DNA of 64,000 nucleotides, from NCBI GenBank assembly GCA_910587765.1, contig CAJUNR010000013.1, positions 40,032 to 104,031 on the forward strand, given 5' to 3'. Source of the DNA: an uncultured Lachnospiraceae bacterium. Lineage in GTDB: Bacteria > Bacillota > Clostridia > Lachnospirales > Lachnospiraceae. The notes beneath the pieces are model-generated. The model saw nothing but the letters and a program-made list of their open reading frames with translations, did no database searches and had not been told where the DNA came from. This document shows, piece after piece, positions 24,347 through 33,399 of the stretch. Both the position numbers and the translations under genes were made by a program. How positions within the stretch are numbered: position 1 is the stretch's first letter; each line of letters opens with the position of its first letter.

Positions 24347-25666
24347 ATGGTATTTTCCAGCCTGATCTTTCTCTTCCGTTTCTTCCCGGCCTTTCTGACG
24401 GTCTATTTTCTCGCTCCGGACCGATGCCGGAATCTGGTCCTCTTTCTTGCAAGCCTTGTTTTCTACGCGTGGGGCGAACCGGTTTTTATCGGCCTGATGT
24501 TGTTTTCCTCGTTTCTGGATTACGGCAACGGCCGTCTGCTGGAGTATGCGCGGGGAAAGGGCAGCGGTGTTCTGGCGAAGGCGGTACTTTGCGAATCGAT
24601 CCTCGTCAATCTGTCTCTGCTGGGAGTGTTCAAGTATTCCGGTTTCCTTCCGCTCCCGGTAGGCATCTCGTTTTACACGTTTCAGACGATGTCCTATACC
24701 ATTGACGTCTACCGGGGAGAAGTGCCCGCGCAGAAAGATCCGGTGGCTTTCGGGGCGTATGTGTCCATGTTTCCCCAACTCATCGCCGGTCCGATCGTGA
24801 AGTACAAGGATGTGGCAAGGGAACTGGAACACCGAACGCCGAACTGGAAGGACGGCTGCGCGGGGGTGGGAAGGTTCTGCGTGGGGCTGGGGAAAAAAGT
24901 GCTGTTGGCGAACCAGATCGGCCTTCTGTGGGAGCGTGTATGCGCCCTGTCGCCCGCGCAGATGAGTACGGCGACTGCCTGGCTCGGCAGCGGGGCGTAT
25001 GTTCTGCAGTTGTATTTTGATTTTTCCGGTTATTCGGATATGGCGGTCGGGATGGCCGAGATGGCCGGTTTTCATCTGCGGGAGAACTTTAACTATCCGT
25101 ATTGCTCCAGGAGCATCACCGAGTTCTGGAGAAGGTGGCACATTTCTCTTGGACAGTGGTTTCGGGATTACGTGTACATTCCGCTGGGAGGCAACCGCAA
25201 AGGGCGCGCGGTCCAGATCCGCAATCTGCTGATCGTATGGGCGCTGACCGGGATCTGGCACGGGAGAGGCTGGAATTTCCTGGTGTGGGGGCTTTATTTC
25301 GGGCTGCTTTTGATTCTGGAGAAATGTTTTCTGTCGGCATGGCTGGAGCGGTGTCCGAAGATATGCGGTCATCTCTACACCATGTCCGCGGTGCTGGCGG
25401 GAATGACGGTGTTTGCGCTGGACAGTCTTCCGCAGGGACTGAACAGGCTTGCCATGCTGGCGGGCAGCGCAGGGCGCTTCTGGAACGGGGAGACGGTCTG
25501 GCTGCTGTCCAATTACGGGATTCTGTTTGCAGTCTGTGTTGCGGGCGCCGCCGGCTTGGGAAAGAGGCTGGCCGGGTATCCTGCCGTATGGGCGCTGTCG
25601 TTCGTGCTGTCGGTCGCCTATCTTGTGGACGCGTCGTACAATCCGTTTTTATATTTTCGATTCTGA
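24347..25666 (+). CDS. MBOAT family O-acyltransferase (AlgI-like)
   Basis: A 439-residue membrane protein with about ten hydrophobic segments. MBOAT hallmarks are QLYFDFSGYSDMAVGMA, FNYPYCSRSITEFWRRWHISLGQWFRDYVYIPLGG and the catalytic-site His in LTGIWHGRGWNF. AlgI-type proteins move acyl groups across the membrane for O-acetylation of exported polysaccharides. It sits between the DUF4358 lipoprotein and the DHHW protein, its usual partner. Confidence 0.92.
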   Translation: MVFSSLIFLFRFFPAFLTVYFLAPDRCRNLVLFLASLVFYAWGEPVFIGLMLFSSFLDYGNGRLLEYARGKGSGVLAKAVLCESILVNLSLLGVFKYSGFLPLPVGISFYTFQTMSYTIDVYRGEVPAQKDPVAFGAYVSMFPQLIAGPIVKYKDVARELEHRTPNWKDGCAGVGRFCVGLGKKVLLANQIGLLWERVCALSPAQMSTATAWLGSGAYVLQLYFDFSGYSDMAVGMAEMAGFHLRENFNYPYCSRSITEFWRRWHISLGQWFRDYVYIPLGGNRKGRAVQIRNLLIVWALTGIWHGRGWNFLVWGLYFGLLLILEKCFLSAWLERCPKICGHLYTMSAVLAGMTVFALDSLPQGLNRLAMLAGSAGRFWNGETVWLLSNYGILFAVCVAGAAGLGKRLAGYPAVWALSFVLSVAYLVDASYNPFLYFRF

Positions 25667-25691
25667 AAGTCCGAAAAGGAGCAGGGGTAAG

Positions 25692-26750
25692 ATGCAGGAA
25701 CATCCTCGAAAAGATAAAATAGGAAAGGAAAAGGTGTACTGCCTTCTGTTTGTGCTGTCCCTGTACGCGCTGTGGGCGGCAGACGCCCTGTGCAGGGACC
25801 GTCTTTATTCGGACTGGGAAAAACGCATGCTTGCCCAGCGTCCGGAAGCAAAGCTGTCCGCCGTTCTTGACGGAAGCTACGGGGCCGCGTATGAGGAGTG
25901 GCTGACCGACCAGTTTCCCGCCAGAGATCTCTGGATCGGTATAAAGACGAGGTGTGAGCTTGCGCTCGGCAAAAAGGAGATTGGCGGCGTCTATCTGGGA
26001 AAGGACGGGTATCTGTTCGCGGAACAGGAGAGGACGGTGAACTGGGACCGTCTGAAGGAGCGGGTAAGCGGACAGTTCGGAGACGATATTGTGAGCTGCA
26101 TCCGGGCACCTGCTGCCGGCGCCGTGCTGGGCGAGATGCTTCCGTACGGAATTGCCTTCACGGTCCGGGAAGATCCAGTATGGGAGAATCTGTATGAGCA
26201 CCGGGACGAGTATATTTATTACCGGACGGATCATCACTGGACCATGCGCGGAGCGTTTTATGCCTATGAAGCCTGGGCGCGGGAGAGGGGACTGACGCCT
26301 CCTTCGCTGGAAGCCATGGAGCGTACGGTTGTAAAAGAAGAGTTTCTCGGGACGCACTACGCGAGGCTGCACTACGCCAGTCGTACAGATTCGATTGAGC
26401 TGTACGATCCGGGCGTGGACTGTACGGCCGTCTATGATCTGGGAGACTCGCCGCTGACAGGGCTGTACCGCCCGGAGCTTCTGGATTCCGGGGATGCGTA
26501 CCGTTTCTTCCTGGACGGAAATCATCCCGTCGTGCAGATCGAGACGGAGCAGAAGGAAGGGCATCTGGCGGTTCTGAAGGATTCTTTCGCCAACTGTCTG
26601 ATTCCCTTCCTCACGCTTCATTATCATAAGATCACGGTCATTGATCCCCGCTATTTCCGGGCGGATCCGGCAGAATGGCTGCAGACGCAGGACGTGACGG
26701 AGGTGCTGTTCCTGTATCAGGATACGGCATTGATTTCCACCGCTGCGTGA
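25692..26750 (+). CDS. DHHW family protein (AlgX/AlgJ-like acetyltransferase partner)
   Basis: A 352-residue protein with one N-terminal membrane helix and an extracytoplasmic domain. The signature IYYRTDHHWTMRGA lies near residues 177-190, and VLKDSFANCLIPFL supplies the conserved Ser region of the SGNH-like fold. Such proteins pass acetyl groups from the MBOAT partner to the glycan. It is somewhat shorter than most DHHW proteins, mainly between GKDGYLF and the DHHW motif. Start at 25692 follows AAGGAGCAGGGG. Confidence 0.85.
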   Translation: MQEHPRKDKIGKEKVYCLLFVLSLYALWAADALCRDRLYSDWEKRMLAQRPEAKLSAVLDGSYGAAYEEWLTDQFPARDLWIGIKTRCELALGKKEIGGVYLGKDGYLFAEQERTVNWDRLKERVSGQFGDDIVSCIRAPAAGAVLGEMLPYGIAFTVREDPVWENLYEHRDEYIYYRTDHHWTMRGAFYAYEAWARERGLTPPSLEAMERTVVKEEFLGTHYARLHYASRTDSIELYDPGVDCTAVYDLGDSPLTGLYRPELLDSGDAYRFFLDGNHPVVQIETEQKEGHLAVLKDSFANCLIPFLTLHYHKITVIDPRYFRADPAEWLQTQDVTEVLFLYQDTALISTAA

Positions 26751-26835
26751 CCTGGATGCCTGGCGCAGCTTCGAGGCGAATAAGCAGTTGAAAATGAATC
26801 TGTTTTGTGCTATTCTGAAAACGGAGGATATACGG

Positions 26836-28074
26836 ATGAGATGGAAAAAGGCAGGATGTTTTCTTCTGGCGGCGGCGGTATGGTGTACGGGCATCGCCGC
26901 ATCGGCTTCGAATATCAAGACCATAGAAAACCAGAAGTCACAGAATGAAAAGGAATTGAAGAATATACAGTCGCAGATCAGCGGCCTGGAAGGGAAGAAA
27001 AACGCGCTCAGCAGCGAGGTAAACAGCCTGAACGACGAGCTGATGGAGACGATGCTGAATATAGAAGTGCTGGAAGGAGATCTGGCGGATAAGGAAGTCG
27101 AGATTCAGGAGGCGGAGATCGCCTACGAGGAGGCGAAGGCCACGGAGGAACGGCAGTATGAAGCGATGAAGCTGCGGATCCAGTATCTCTATGAGACGGG
27201 GAGCGCCGGTTATATGGAACTGCTCCTGACTTCCGACAGTGTGGCGGATCTCATGAACAAAGTGGATTATGCCGAAGAGCTGCAGGAGTACGATAACCGC
27301 CTTCTGGATGAATATAAGGCGGCAAAACAGGCGGTCATCGATCTTCAAATCCGTCTGGAGGAAGAGAAGGACGAGCTTTTGGAGATGGAGGCGCAGCTTG
27401 AGGAGGAGAAAGCGAATCTGGAAGCGGTGATTGCCCGCAAGAGAAGCGAGATTTCAAATTTTGACAGCCAGTTGAGCGCAGCGAGAGCCAAAGTCAGCGA
27501 ATATCAGAAGAAGATCAAGGAGCAGAACGCCCAGATCAAGAAGCTTCAGGAGGCGGCGGCGAAGGCGGCCGCCGCGGCCAAAGCGGCGAAAAACGCCCAG
27601 AAAAATCAGAACAACGCCCAACAGGGTTCCGGAGGGGGTTCTTCCGATGGCTCGGGCGGCGGTTCTTCCGGCTCATCGAGCGGCGGTTCTGCCGGCAGCA
27701 GTTCCGCCGGAGGATCCTCCGGCGGGGGCACGGGGCTGGGAGGTTCCATCGCTTCCTACGGGCAGCAGTTTGTGGGTTGTCCCTATGTGTTCGGCGGGAA
27801 CAGCCTGACGAACGGAACGGACTGCTCGGGATTCGTGAATCTGGTACACGCTCATTTCGGCATCTCCGTACCGAGGCAGTCCGGTTCTCTGGCGGCCGGG
27901 GGCAGTCCGGTCAGCGATGCGGACAAGCAGCCCGGAGATGTGGTCTGCTACTACGGACATGTGGGCATCTATGTGGGCAACGGCATGATCGTGCACGCCA
28001 GCACGGAGAAATACGGAATCCGCGTCAGCAGCATGTATTCCAGAAGCGTGCGCTGTATCCGGCGTTACTGGTAA
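26836..28074 (+). CDS. Secreted coiled-coil NlpC/P60 peptidoglycan hydrolase
   Basis: A 412-residue exported hydrolase. It has a signal peptide (cleavage after about SASA), a long coiled coil (residues 25-250) like the PcsB/CwlO regulatory region that is normally controlled by FtsEX, an Ala/Lys stretch, a Gly/Ser-rich linker of about 50 residues, and a C-terminal NlpC/P60 domain. Catalytic residues are Cys in NGTDCSGFVNL and His in YYGHVGIYVGNGMIVHAS. It cleaves peptide stems during growth or division. Start at 26836 is supported by GGAGG at 26823-26827. Confidence 0.92.
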   Translation: MRWKKAGCFLLAAAVWCTGIAASASNIKTIENQKSQNEKELKNIQSQISGLEGKKNALSSEVNSLNDELMETMLNIEVLEGDLADKEVEIQEAEIAYEEAKATEERQYEAMKLRIQYLYETGSAGYMELLLTSDSVADLMNKVDYAEELQEYDNRLLDEYKAAKQAVIDLQIRLEEEKDELLEMEAQLEEEKANLEAVIARKRSEISNFDSQLSAARAKVSEYQKKIKEQNAQIKKLQEAAAKAAAAAKAAKNAQKNQNNAQQGSGGGSSDGSGGGSSGSSSGGSAGSSSAGGSSGGGTGLGGSIASYGQQFVGCPYVFGGNSLTNGTDCSGFVNLVHAHFGISVPRQSGSLAAGGSPVSDADKQPGDVVCYYGHVGIYVGNGMIVHASTEKYGIRVSSMYSRSVRCIRRYW

Positions 28075-28129
28075 GGGCTCCCAGAGTTCTGTAAAATCTA
28101 TAAAATTTGTGAAAACCTTTAAAAATGAA

Positions 28130-28158
28130 TTGACAAATAGAAATTCAATGTTTATCAT
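28130..28158 (+). promoter_or_regulatory. Promoter for livJ overlapping the upstream terminator
   Basis: TTGACA at 28130-28135, a 17-base spacer and TATCAT at 28153-28158. Predicted transcription would start around 28164-28166, inside the left arm of the following hairpin. Confidence 0.65.
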
Positions 28159-28159
28159 G

Positions 28160-28192
28160 ATATCCGACACCGCAAAACGTGTCGGATATTTT
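28160..28192 (+). terminator. Terminator after the NlpC/P60 gene
   Basis: ATATCCGACAC (28160-28170) pairs perfectly with GTGTCGGATAT (28179-28189), followed by TTT. An 11-bp stem with an 8-base loop. It stops read-through from upstream but would be incomplete in transcripts that start at the livJ promoter. Confidence 0.8.
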
Positions 28193-28221
28193 AATCTATC
28201 ATTTAAGAGGAGGAAACAATT

Positions 28222-29466
28222 ATGAAGAAGTTACTCAGCCTTGCGATGGCGGGCGTACTTGCTTTTTCCGTAGCGGCATGCGGCAGCAATGAGACGCCTG
28301 CGGCCGGCGATAATGCGGCTCCGGAAGCGACGGAAGGAAATGCGTCGGAGGCAGCCGAAGGAAACGAAGCCGGGGGCGCGGATGCGGCAGCTCCGGCAGA
28401 CGGCGCGGTTCTGAAGATCGGCGGTATCGGACCGACGACCGGAGGCGCGGCGGTTTACGGCCAGGCAGTTATGAACGCGGCAAACCTTGCAGTGGAAGAG
28501 ATCAACGCGGCAGGCGGCATCAACGGTATGCAGGTTGCATTCCAGTTTGAGGACGACGAGCACGACGCGGAGAAATCGGTCAACGCATATAATACACTGA
28601 AAGACTGGGGCATGCAGATGCTGATGGGAACGGTTACTTCCACTCCGTGTACCGCAGTGGTTGCAAAGACCGCAGAGGACAATATGTTCCAGCTCACTCC
28701 GTCCGGATCCGCAGTTGAGAGTATTGCTCAGCCGAACGCGTTCCGTATCTGCTTCTCTGATCCGAACCAGGGTGCGGCTTCCGCACAGTACATCGGCGAG
28801 AACAAGGTCGCGACGAAAGTGGCTGTGATCTATGACAGTTCCGATGTGTATTCTACCGGTATTTATGAGAAATTCGCCGCAGAGGCTGCAAACCAGGGAA
28901 TCGAGATCGTGGCGGCGGAAGCATTTACCGCGGACAGCAAGACCGATTTCTCTGTACAGCTTCAGAAGGCAAATGAAGCCGGCGCGGAACTGGTATTCCT
29001 TCCGATCTACTATACGGAGGCTTCCATCATCCTGACGCAGGCATCTACCATGAACTTTGATCCGATCTTCTTCGGATGCGACGGTCTGGACGGTATTCTC
29101 GCAGTGGAGAATTTTGACACCGCTCTGGCAGAGGGCGTAATGCTCCTGACCCCGTTCGCGGCAGACGCGGATGATGCGGCGACCAAGAGCTTCGTATCTA
29201 CTTATCAGGAGAAGTTCGGCGAGATTCCGAACCAGTTCGCAGCAGATGCTTACGATGCGATCTATACGATCAAGGCAGCGGCTGAGAAGGCGGGAATTAC
29301 CGCGGACATGAGCGTATCCGATATGTGCGAAGCTATGAAGACGGCAATGACGGAGATCACCATCGACGGTCTGACCGGTGCGGGAATCACCTGGTCCGCA
29401 GACGGCGAGCCGAGCAAGGATCCCAAGGCGGTTGTCATCACGGACGGCGCTTACAAGGCAATGTAA
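28222..29466 (+). CDS. livJ: Branched-chain amino acid ABC transporter substrate-binding lipoprotein
   Basis: A 414-residue lipoprotein with lipobox VAAC (Cys20), an Ala/Glu-rich linker to about residue 60, and a type I periplasmic-binding fold of the Leu/Ile/Val family: LKIGGIGPTTGGAAVYGQA, EINAAGGINGMQVAF, and VAVIYDSSDVYSTG. It captures amino acids for the LivHMGF complex encoded downstream. A terminator and a second promoter follow it, so it is probably made in excess over the membrane components. Confidence 0.93.
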   Translation: MKKLLSLAMAGVLAFSVAACGSNETPAAGDNAAPEATEGNASEAAEGNEAGGADAAAPADGAVLKIGGIGPTTGGAAVYGQAVMNAANLAVEEINAAGGINGMQVAFQFEDDEHDAEKSVNAYNTLKDWGMQMLMGTVTSTPCTAVVAKTAEDNMFQLTPSGSAVESIAQPNAFRICFSDPNQGAASAQYIGENKVATKVAVIYDSSDVYSTGIYEKFAAEAANQGIEIVAAEAFTADSKTDFSVQLQKANEAGAELVFLPIYYTEASIILTQASTMNFDPIFFGCDGLDGILAVENFDTALAEGVMLLTPFAADADDAATKSFVSTYQEKFGEIPNQFAADAYDAIYTIKAAAEKAGITADMSVSDMCEAMKTAMTEITIDGLTGAGITWSADGEPSKDPKAVVITDGAYKAM

Positions 29467-29501
29467 AAACAGGGGAGTTTTCCCGACCATAGAGACAGAA
29501 C

Positions 29502-29531
29502 AGAGACGTTCCGCGCGGGGCGTCTCTTTTT
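29502..29531 (+). terminator. Terminator after livJ
   Basis: AGAGACG (29502-29508) pairs with CGTCTCT (29521-29527) and runs into TTTTT. Confidence 0.75.
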
Positions 29532-29586
29532 GTGCCTGCGGGGCGGATTTACAGGGAATTGGAATAAAAAAACCGGTATTGTCGGC

Positions 29587-29615
29587 TTGTGCTGATATTT
29601 ATTTTATGATATACT
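29587..29615 (+). promoter_or_regulatory. Promoter for livHMGF
   Basis: TTGTGC at 29587-29592, a 17-base spacer and TATACT at 29610-29615. It would allow the permease genes to be transcribed apart from livJ. Confidence 0.55.
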
Positions 29616-29686
29616 GTGCGGATAGGACGGTCGAACCTCCGTCTGGTGCAGACTGTTATACTAAGATAAAAGAGGAGTTGAATGAG

Positions 29687-30568
29687 ATGAGTTTCGTATC
29701 CTATCTGTTAAATGGCGTCAGTCTCGGCAGCGTTTATGCGATTATCGCGTTGGGATATACAATGGTGTATGGGATTGCCAAGATGCTGAATTTTGCTCAC
29801 GGCGATGTTATCATGATCGGAAGTTATGTGGCGTTTGTGGCGATCAACAGTATGGGGCTGCCCATACCGGTGTCCATCCTGATCTCAGTGGCGGCCTGTA
29901 CGGTTCTGGGAATGACCATTGAGCGCGTGGCGTATAAGCCGCTCCGCCATGCTTCCAAGCTGGCCGTTCTGATCACGGCGATCGGGGCGAGCTATTTCCT
30001 GCAGAACGTGGCCCTTCTGATTTTCGGCGCCAATACCAAATCCTTTTCTTCCGTCGTAAAGATGCAGCCCGTACAGCTTGCGGACGGCAGACTGAATATA
30101 TCCGGCGAGACGATCGTGACGGTTGCCGCATGTATTGTGATTATGGTATGCCTGATGACCTTTATGAAATATTCCAGAGCGGGGCACGCCATGCTGGCGG
30201 TGTCGGAGGACGGCGGAGCCGCGCAGTTGATGGGCATCAATGTCAACGGGACGATTGCGCTGACGTTTGCCATCGGTTCCGCGCTGGCGGCGATTGCGGG
30301 CGTTCTGCTCTGTTCCGCGTATCCTTCGCTGACGCCCTATACGGGCGCCATGCCGGGTATCAAAGCCTTCGTGGCCGCCGTATTCGGGGGAATCGGTTCC
30401 ATACCGGGCGCTTTTATCGGCGGTATTCTTTTGGGTGTGATCGAGATACTGGGGAAAGCGTATATTTCTTCCCAGCTCGCGGACGCCATTGTGTTCGCGG
30501 TCCTGATCGTTGTGCTCGTGGTGAAGCCCACCGGACTTCTGGGAAAACAGATTCAGGAAAAGGTATAA
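29687..30568 (+). CDS. livH: Branched-chain amino acid ABC transporter permease LivH
   Basis: A 293-residue membrane protein with about eight helices. Typical stretches are LLNGVSLGSVYAIIALGYTMVYGI, MLNFAHGDVIMIGSYVAF, and the C-terminal EAA-like loop with GAMPGIKAFVAAVFGGIGSI. Start at 29687 has AGAGGAG nine bases upstream; an overlapping ATG at 29682 stops after two codons. Confidence 0.94.
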   Translation: MSFVSYLLNGVSLGSVYAIIALGYTMVYGIAKMLNFAHGDVIMIGSYVAFVAINSMGLPIPVSILISVAACTVLGMTIERVAYKPLRHASKLAVLITAIGASYFLQNVALLIFGANTKSFSSVVKMQPVQLADGRLNISGETIVTVAACIVIMVCLMTFMKYSRAGHAMLAVSEDGGAAQLMGINVNGTIALTFAIGSALAAIAGVLLCSAYPSLTPYTGAMPGIKAFVAAVFGGIGSIPGAFIGGILLGVIEILGKAYISSQLADAIVFAVLIVVLVVKPTGLLGKQIQEKV

Positions 30569-30583
30569 GTGGAGGCGGAAGAA

Positions 30584-31648
30584 ATGAAGAAATTATCGAA
30601 GACAACAAAAAGCAGCCTGATTACATATGGGATCGTGATCTTTGCTTATCTGTTCTGTGAGATTTTTATGAGGACCGGGCATATGTCCAGCCTTTTAAAA
30701 GGAATTCTGGTGCCTCTGTGCGTTTATGTGATTCTTGCGGTCTCCCTCAATCTGACCGTCGGCATCCTCGGGGAACTGAGTCTGGGACACGCGGGCTTCA
30801 TGTGCGTGGGGGCGTTCAGCGGGGCGGTATTTTCCAAGTGCGTGATGGGGATGATCACGGCGCCGACGCTTCGTTTCCTGCTGGCGCTTCTGGTGGGAGT
30901 GGCGTGCGCCGGTATCTGCGGCGTGCTGATCGGCATACCGGTACTGCGTCTTCGGGGGGATTATCTGGCGATTGTGACGCTCGCTTTCGGCGAGATTATT
31001 AAAAATCTGGTGAACGTGGTTTACTTGGGTATTGACAGCCATGGTTTTCATGTGTCCATGAAGGATGCCATGTCTCTGAACATGGAACCGGAGGGACAGG
31101 TGATTATCAAGGGCGCTCAGGGAATTACCGGCGCGCCGACGGATTCCAACTTCACGATCGGCGTGATTCTGGTGCTGCTTACGCTGGTGATCGTAACCAA
31201 TCTGGTGCATTCGCGGACCGGGCGCGCGATCATGGCAATCCGCGACAACCGGATCGCGGCGGAGTCCATCGGAATCAATATTACGAAATATAAAATTCTG
31301 GCCTTCAGTATCTCTGCGGCGCTTGCGGGAGCGGCCGGCGTGCTGTATGCGCACAACCTGTCCACGCTGACGGCGCTGCCGAAGAATTTCGGATACAATA
31401 TGTCCATCATGGTGCTGGTGTTCGTCGTACTTGGTGGAATCGGCAGTATCCGCGGGTCTATGATCGCGGCGGTGGTGCTGACGCTTCTGCCGGAGCTCCT
31501 TCGTTCCCTGAACGAATACCGGATGCTGATCTATGCGGTTGTCCTGATCGCAACAATGATCTTTACCTGGAGCCCGTCGGCCATCGAGCTGAGAGAGCGC
31601 TATTCTCCGGCAAAACTGTTTCATAAAAAAGAGAAGGAGGTACAGTAG
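30584..31648 (+). CDS. livM: Branched-chain amino acid ABC transporter permease LivM
   Basis: A 354-residue second permease with about nine helices. Characteristic are SLNLTVGILGELSLGHAGFM, RLRGDYLAIVTLAFGEI, SRTGRAIMAIRDNRIAAESIGIN and VLGGIGSIRGS. GGAGG with an eight-base spacing supports ATG 30584 over GTG 30569. It ends two bases before livG. Confidence 0.94.
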   Translation: MKKLSKTTKSSLITYGIVIFAYLFCEIFMRTGHMSSLLKGILVPLCVYVILAVSLNLTVGILGELSLGHAGFMCVGAFSGAVFSKCVMGMITAPTLRFLLALLVGVACAGICGVLIGIPVLRLRGDYLAIVTLAFGEIIKNLVNVVYLGIDSHGFHVSMKDAMSLNMEPEGQVIIKGAQGITGAPTDSNFTIGVILVLLTLVIVTNLVHSRTGRAIMAIRDNRIAAESIGINITKYKILAFSISAALAGAAGVLYAHNLSTLTALPKNFGYNMSIMVLVFVVLGGIGSIRGSMIAAVVLTLLPELLRSLNEYRMLIYAVVLIATMIFTWSPSAIELRERYSPAKLFHKKEKEVQ

Positions 31649-31650
31649 TC

Positions 31651-32415
31651 ATGGCAGTACTGGAAGTAAAGAACCTCGGTATCTCCTTTGGCGGTCTGCG
31701 GGCGGTGGACGATTTTAATGTGGAGATTGAAAAGGGCCAGCTCTACGGACTGATCGGTCCCAACGGCGCGGGCAAGACGACGGTCTTCAACATGCTGACG
31801 GGGGTTTATAAACCTACGGACGGAAAGATTCTCCTGGAGGGGGAAGACATTACCGGCAGGAGCAATATCGAGATTAACAAAGAGGGGATCGCCCGGACCT
31901 TTCAGAACATCAGGCTGTTTGCCGATCTGACCGTGCTGGACAATGTCAAGGCGGGACTTCATAACCAGAAGGAATATATCTATTCCACCCTGACCGGAAT
32001 CCTCAGACTGCCCGGATATCATCGGGCGGAGCGCGCCATGGACGAGCGCGCCATGGAGCTTTTGAAAGTATTTGATCTGGACAAAGAGGCGTCTTACAAG
32101 GCCTCGAATCTTCCTTACGGAAAGCAGAGGAAGCTGGAGATTGCCCGCGCGCTGGCGACGAACCCCAGGCTTCTGCTGCTGGATGAGCCCGCGGCGGGCA
32201 TGAATCCGAACGAGACGCAGGAACTGATGGATACGATTCGTTTCGTCAGGGACGAATTTCATATGACGATCCTCCTGATCGAACATGATATGAAACTGGT
32301 GGCGGGTATCTGTGAGAAACTGACGGTGCTGAATTTCGGACAGGTGCTCTCCTGCGGGGATACCTCCGAAGTGCTGAAGGATCCGAAGGTCATCACGGCA
32401 TATCTGGGAGAATAA
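31651..32415 (+). CDS. livG: Branched-chain amino acid ABC transporter ATPase LivG
   Basis: A 254-residue ATPase with Walker A GPNGAGKTT, Q-loop RTFQNIRLF, the divergent LivG signature LPYGKQRKLEIARAL in place of LSGGQ, Walker B LLLLDEPAAGMNP and the switch His in IEHDMKLV. The C-terminal LNFGQVLSCGDTSEV is typical of LivG. Confidence 0.95.
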   Translation: MAVLEVKNLGISFGGLRAVDDFNVEIEKGQLYGLIGPNGAGKTTVFNMLTGVYKPTDGKILLEGEDITGRSNIEINKEGIARTFQNIRLFADLTVLDNVKAGLHNQKEYIYSTLTGILRLPGYHRAERAMDERAMELLKVFDLDKEASYKASNLPYGKQRKLEIARALATNPRLLLLDEPAAGMNPNETQELMDTIRFVRDEFHMTILLIEHDMKLVAGICEKLTVLNFGQVLSCGDTSEVLKDPKVITAYLGE

Positions 32416-32520
32416 AAACAGGCTCTGCCCGAGACTGCGCAGGAAGATGTGCGGGCGGAAATTTCCGGACGCGCGGCAGGTTTCGGACGGATGCGGGATT
32501 ATCATTAGGAGGAAAGACAG

Positions 32521-33231
32521 ATGGCAATGCTGGAGATAAAGGGCCTGGAAGTTTATTATGGGATGATTCAGGCCATTAAAGGGATTTCTTTCGAGGTCAA
32601 CGAGGGAGAAGTCATCGCGCTGATCGGCGCCAACGGCGCGGGGAAAACCACGACGCTGCATACGATATCCGGACTGATCACACCAAAGAAGGGCAGCGTT
32701 ATTTTTGAAGGAAAAGAGATCACGAAGGTGCCCGCGCATAAGATTGTGTCCTTCGGTATGGCGCATGTGCCGGAGGGGAGGCGGGTGTTCGCCTCTTTAA
32801 GCGTGCTTCAGAATCTGAAACTGGGCGCTTATACAAGGAACAGCAAGGAGGAGATTGAAGAATCTCTGCGGACGGTATATACGAGGTTTCCCCGGCTGGA
32901 GGAACGGAAGAATCAGTTGGCGGGCACCCTGTCGGGCGGTGAGCAGCAGATGCTTGCCATGGGCCGCGCGCTCATGTCCAGACCGCGGATTATCCTCATG
33001 GACGAGCCATCCATGGGACTGTCGCCGATCTTCGTGAACGAGATTTTTGATATTATCCGGCAGGTGAGTGCCGGCGGAACGACGGTGCTTCTGGTGGAGC
33101 AGAACGCGAAGAAAGCGCTTTCGATCGCGGACCGCGGCTATGTGCTGGAGACGGGAAGGATTGTGCTGGAGGGAGCGGCGGAACAGCTTCTGAACGACGA
33201 ATCGGTAAAAAAAGCCTATCTTGGCGAATAA
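32521..33231 (+). CDS. livF: Branched-chain amino acid ABC transporter ATPase LivF
   Basis: A 236-residue partner ATPase with GANGAGKTT, VPEGRRVFASLSV (the LivF-specific Q-loop segment), LSGGEQQMLAMGRAL, IILMDEPSMGLSP and LLVEQNAKKAL. A 105-base gap separates it from livG and shows no feature other than the GGAGGAAAG ribosome binding site. Confidence 0.95.
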   Translation: MAMLEIKGLEVYYGMIQAIKGISFEVNEGEVIALIGANGAGKTTTLHTISGLITPKKGSVIFEGKEITKVPAHKIVSFGMAHVPEGRRVFASLSVLQNLKLGAYTRNSKEEIEESLRTVYTRFPRLEERKNQLAGTLSGGEQQMLAMGRALMSRPRIILMDEPSMGLSPIFVNEIFDIIRQVSAGGTTVLLVEQNAKKALSIADRGYVLETGRIVLEGAAEQLLNDESVKKAYLGE

Positions 33232-33245
33232 ATGGAAAAAATTGT

Positions 33246-33270
33246 CCCCACCCGCGGCGGTGGGGATTTG
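33246..33270 (+). terminator. Probable terminator after livF
   Basis: CCCCACC (33246-33252) pairs with GGTGGGG (33259-33265), followed by ATTTG. The T-run is weak. Confidence 0.5.
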
Positions 33271-33399
33271 TCTTGGTAAAAATAACTGTAAATATGTAAT
33301 TTTGGGGTGTGAAAATACAGCAATATGTGGTAAAATAACTCTATCACTTTATATTAAAGAATTCGGGCAGGTTGATTGTTCGAACAGAGGAGAAGACTT

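Noticed and set aside
27600..27740. Gly/Ser-rich repeats in the NlpC/P60 gene as a mobile or regulatory repeat
   Set aside because: They are an ordinary flexible linker between coiled coil and catalytic domain.
30130..30660. Open frame of 176 codons overlapping livH and livM
   Set aside because: Out-of-frame shadow of livH with Arg/Gly-rich composition.
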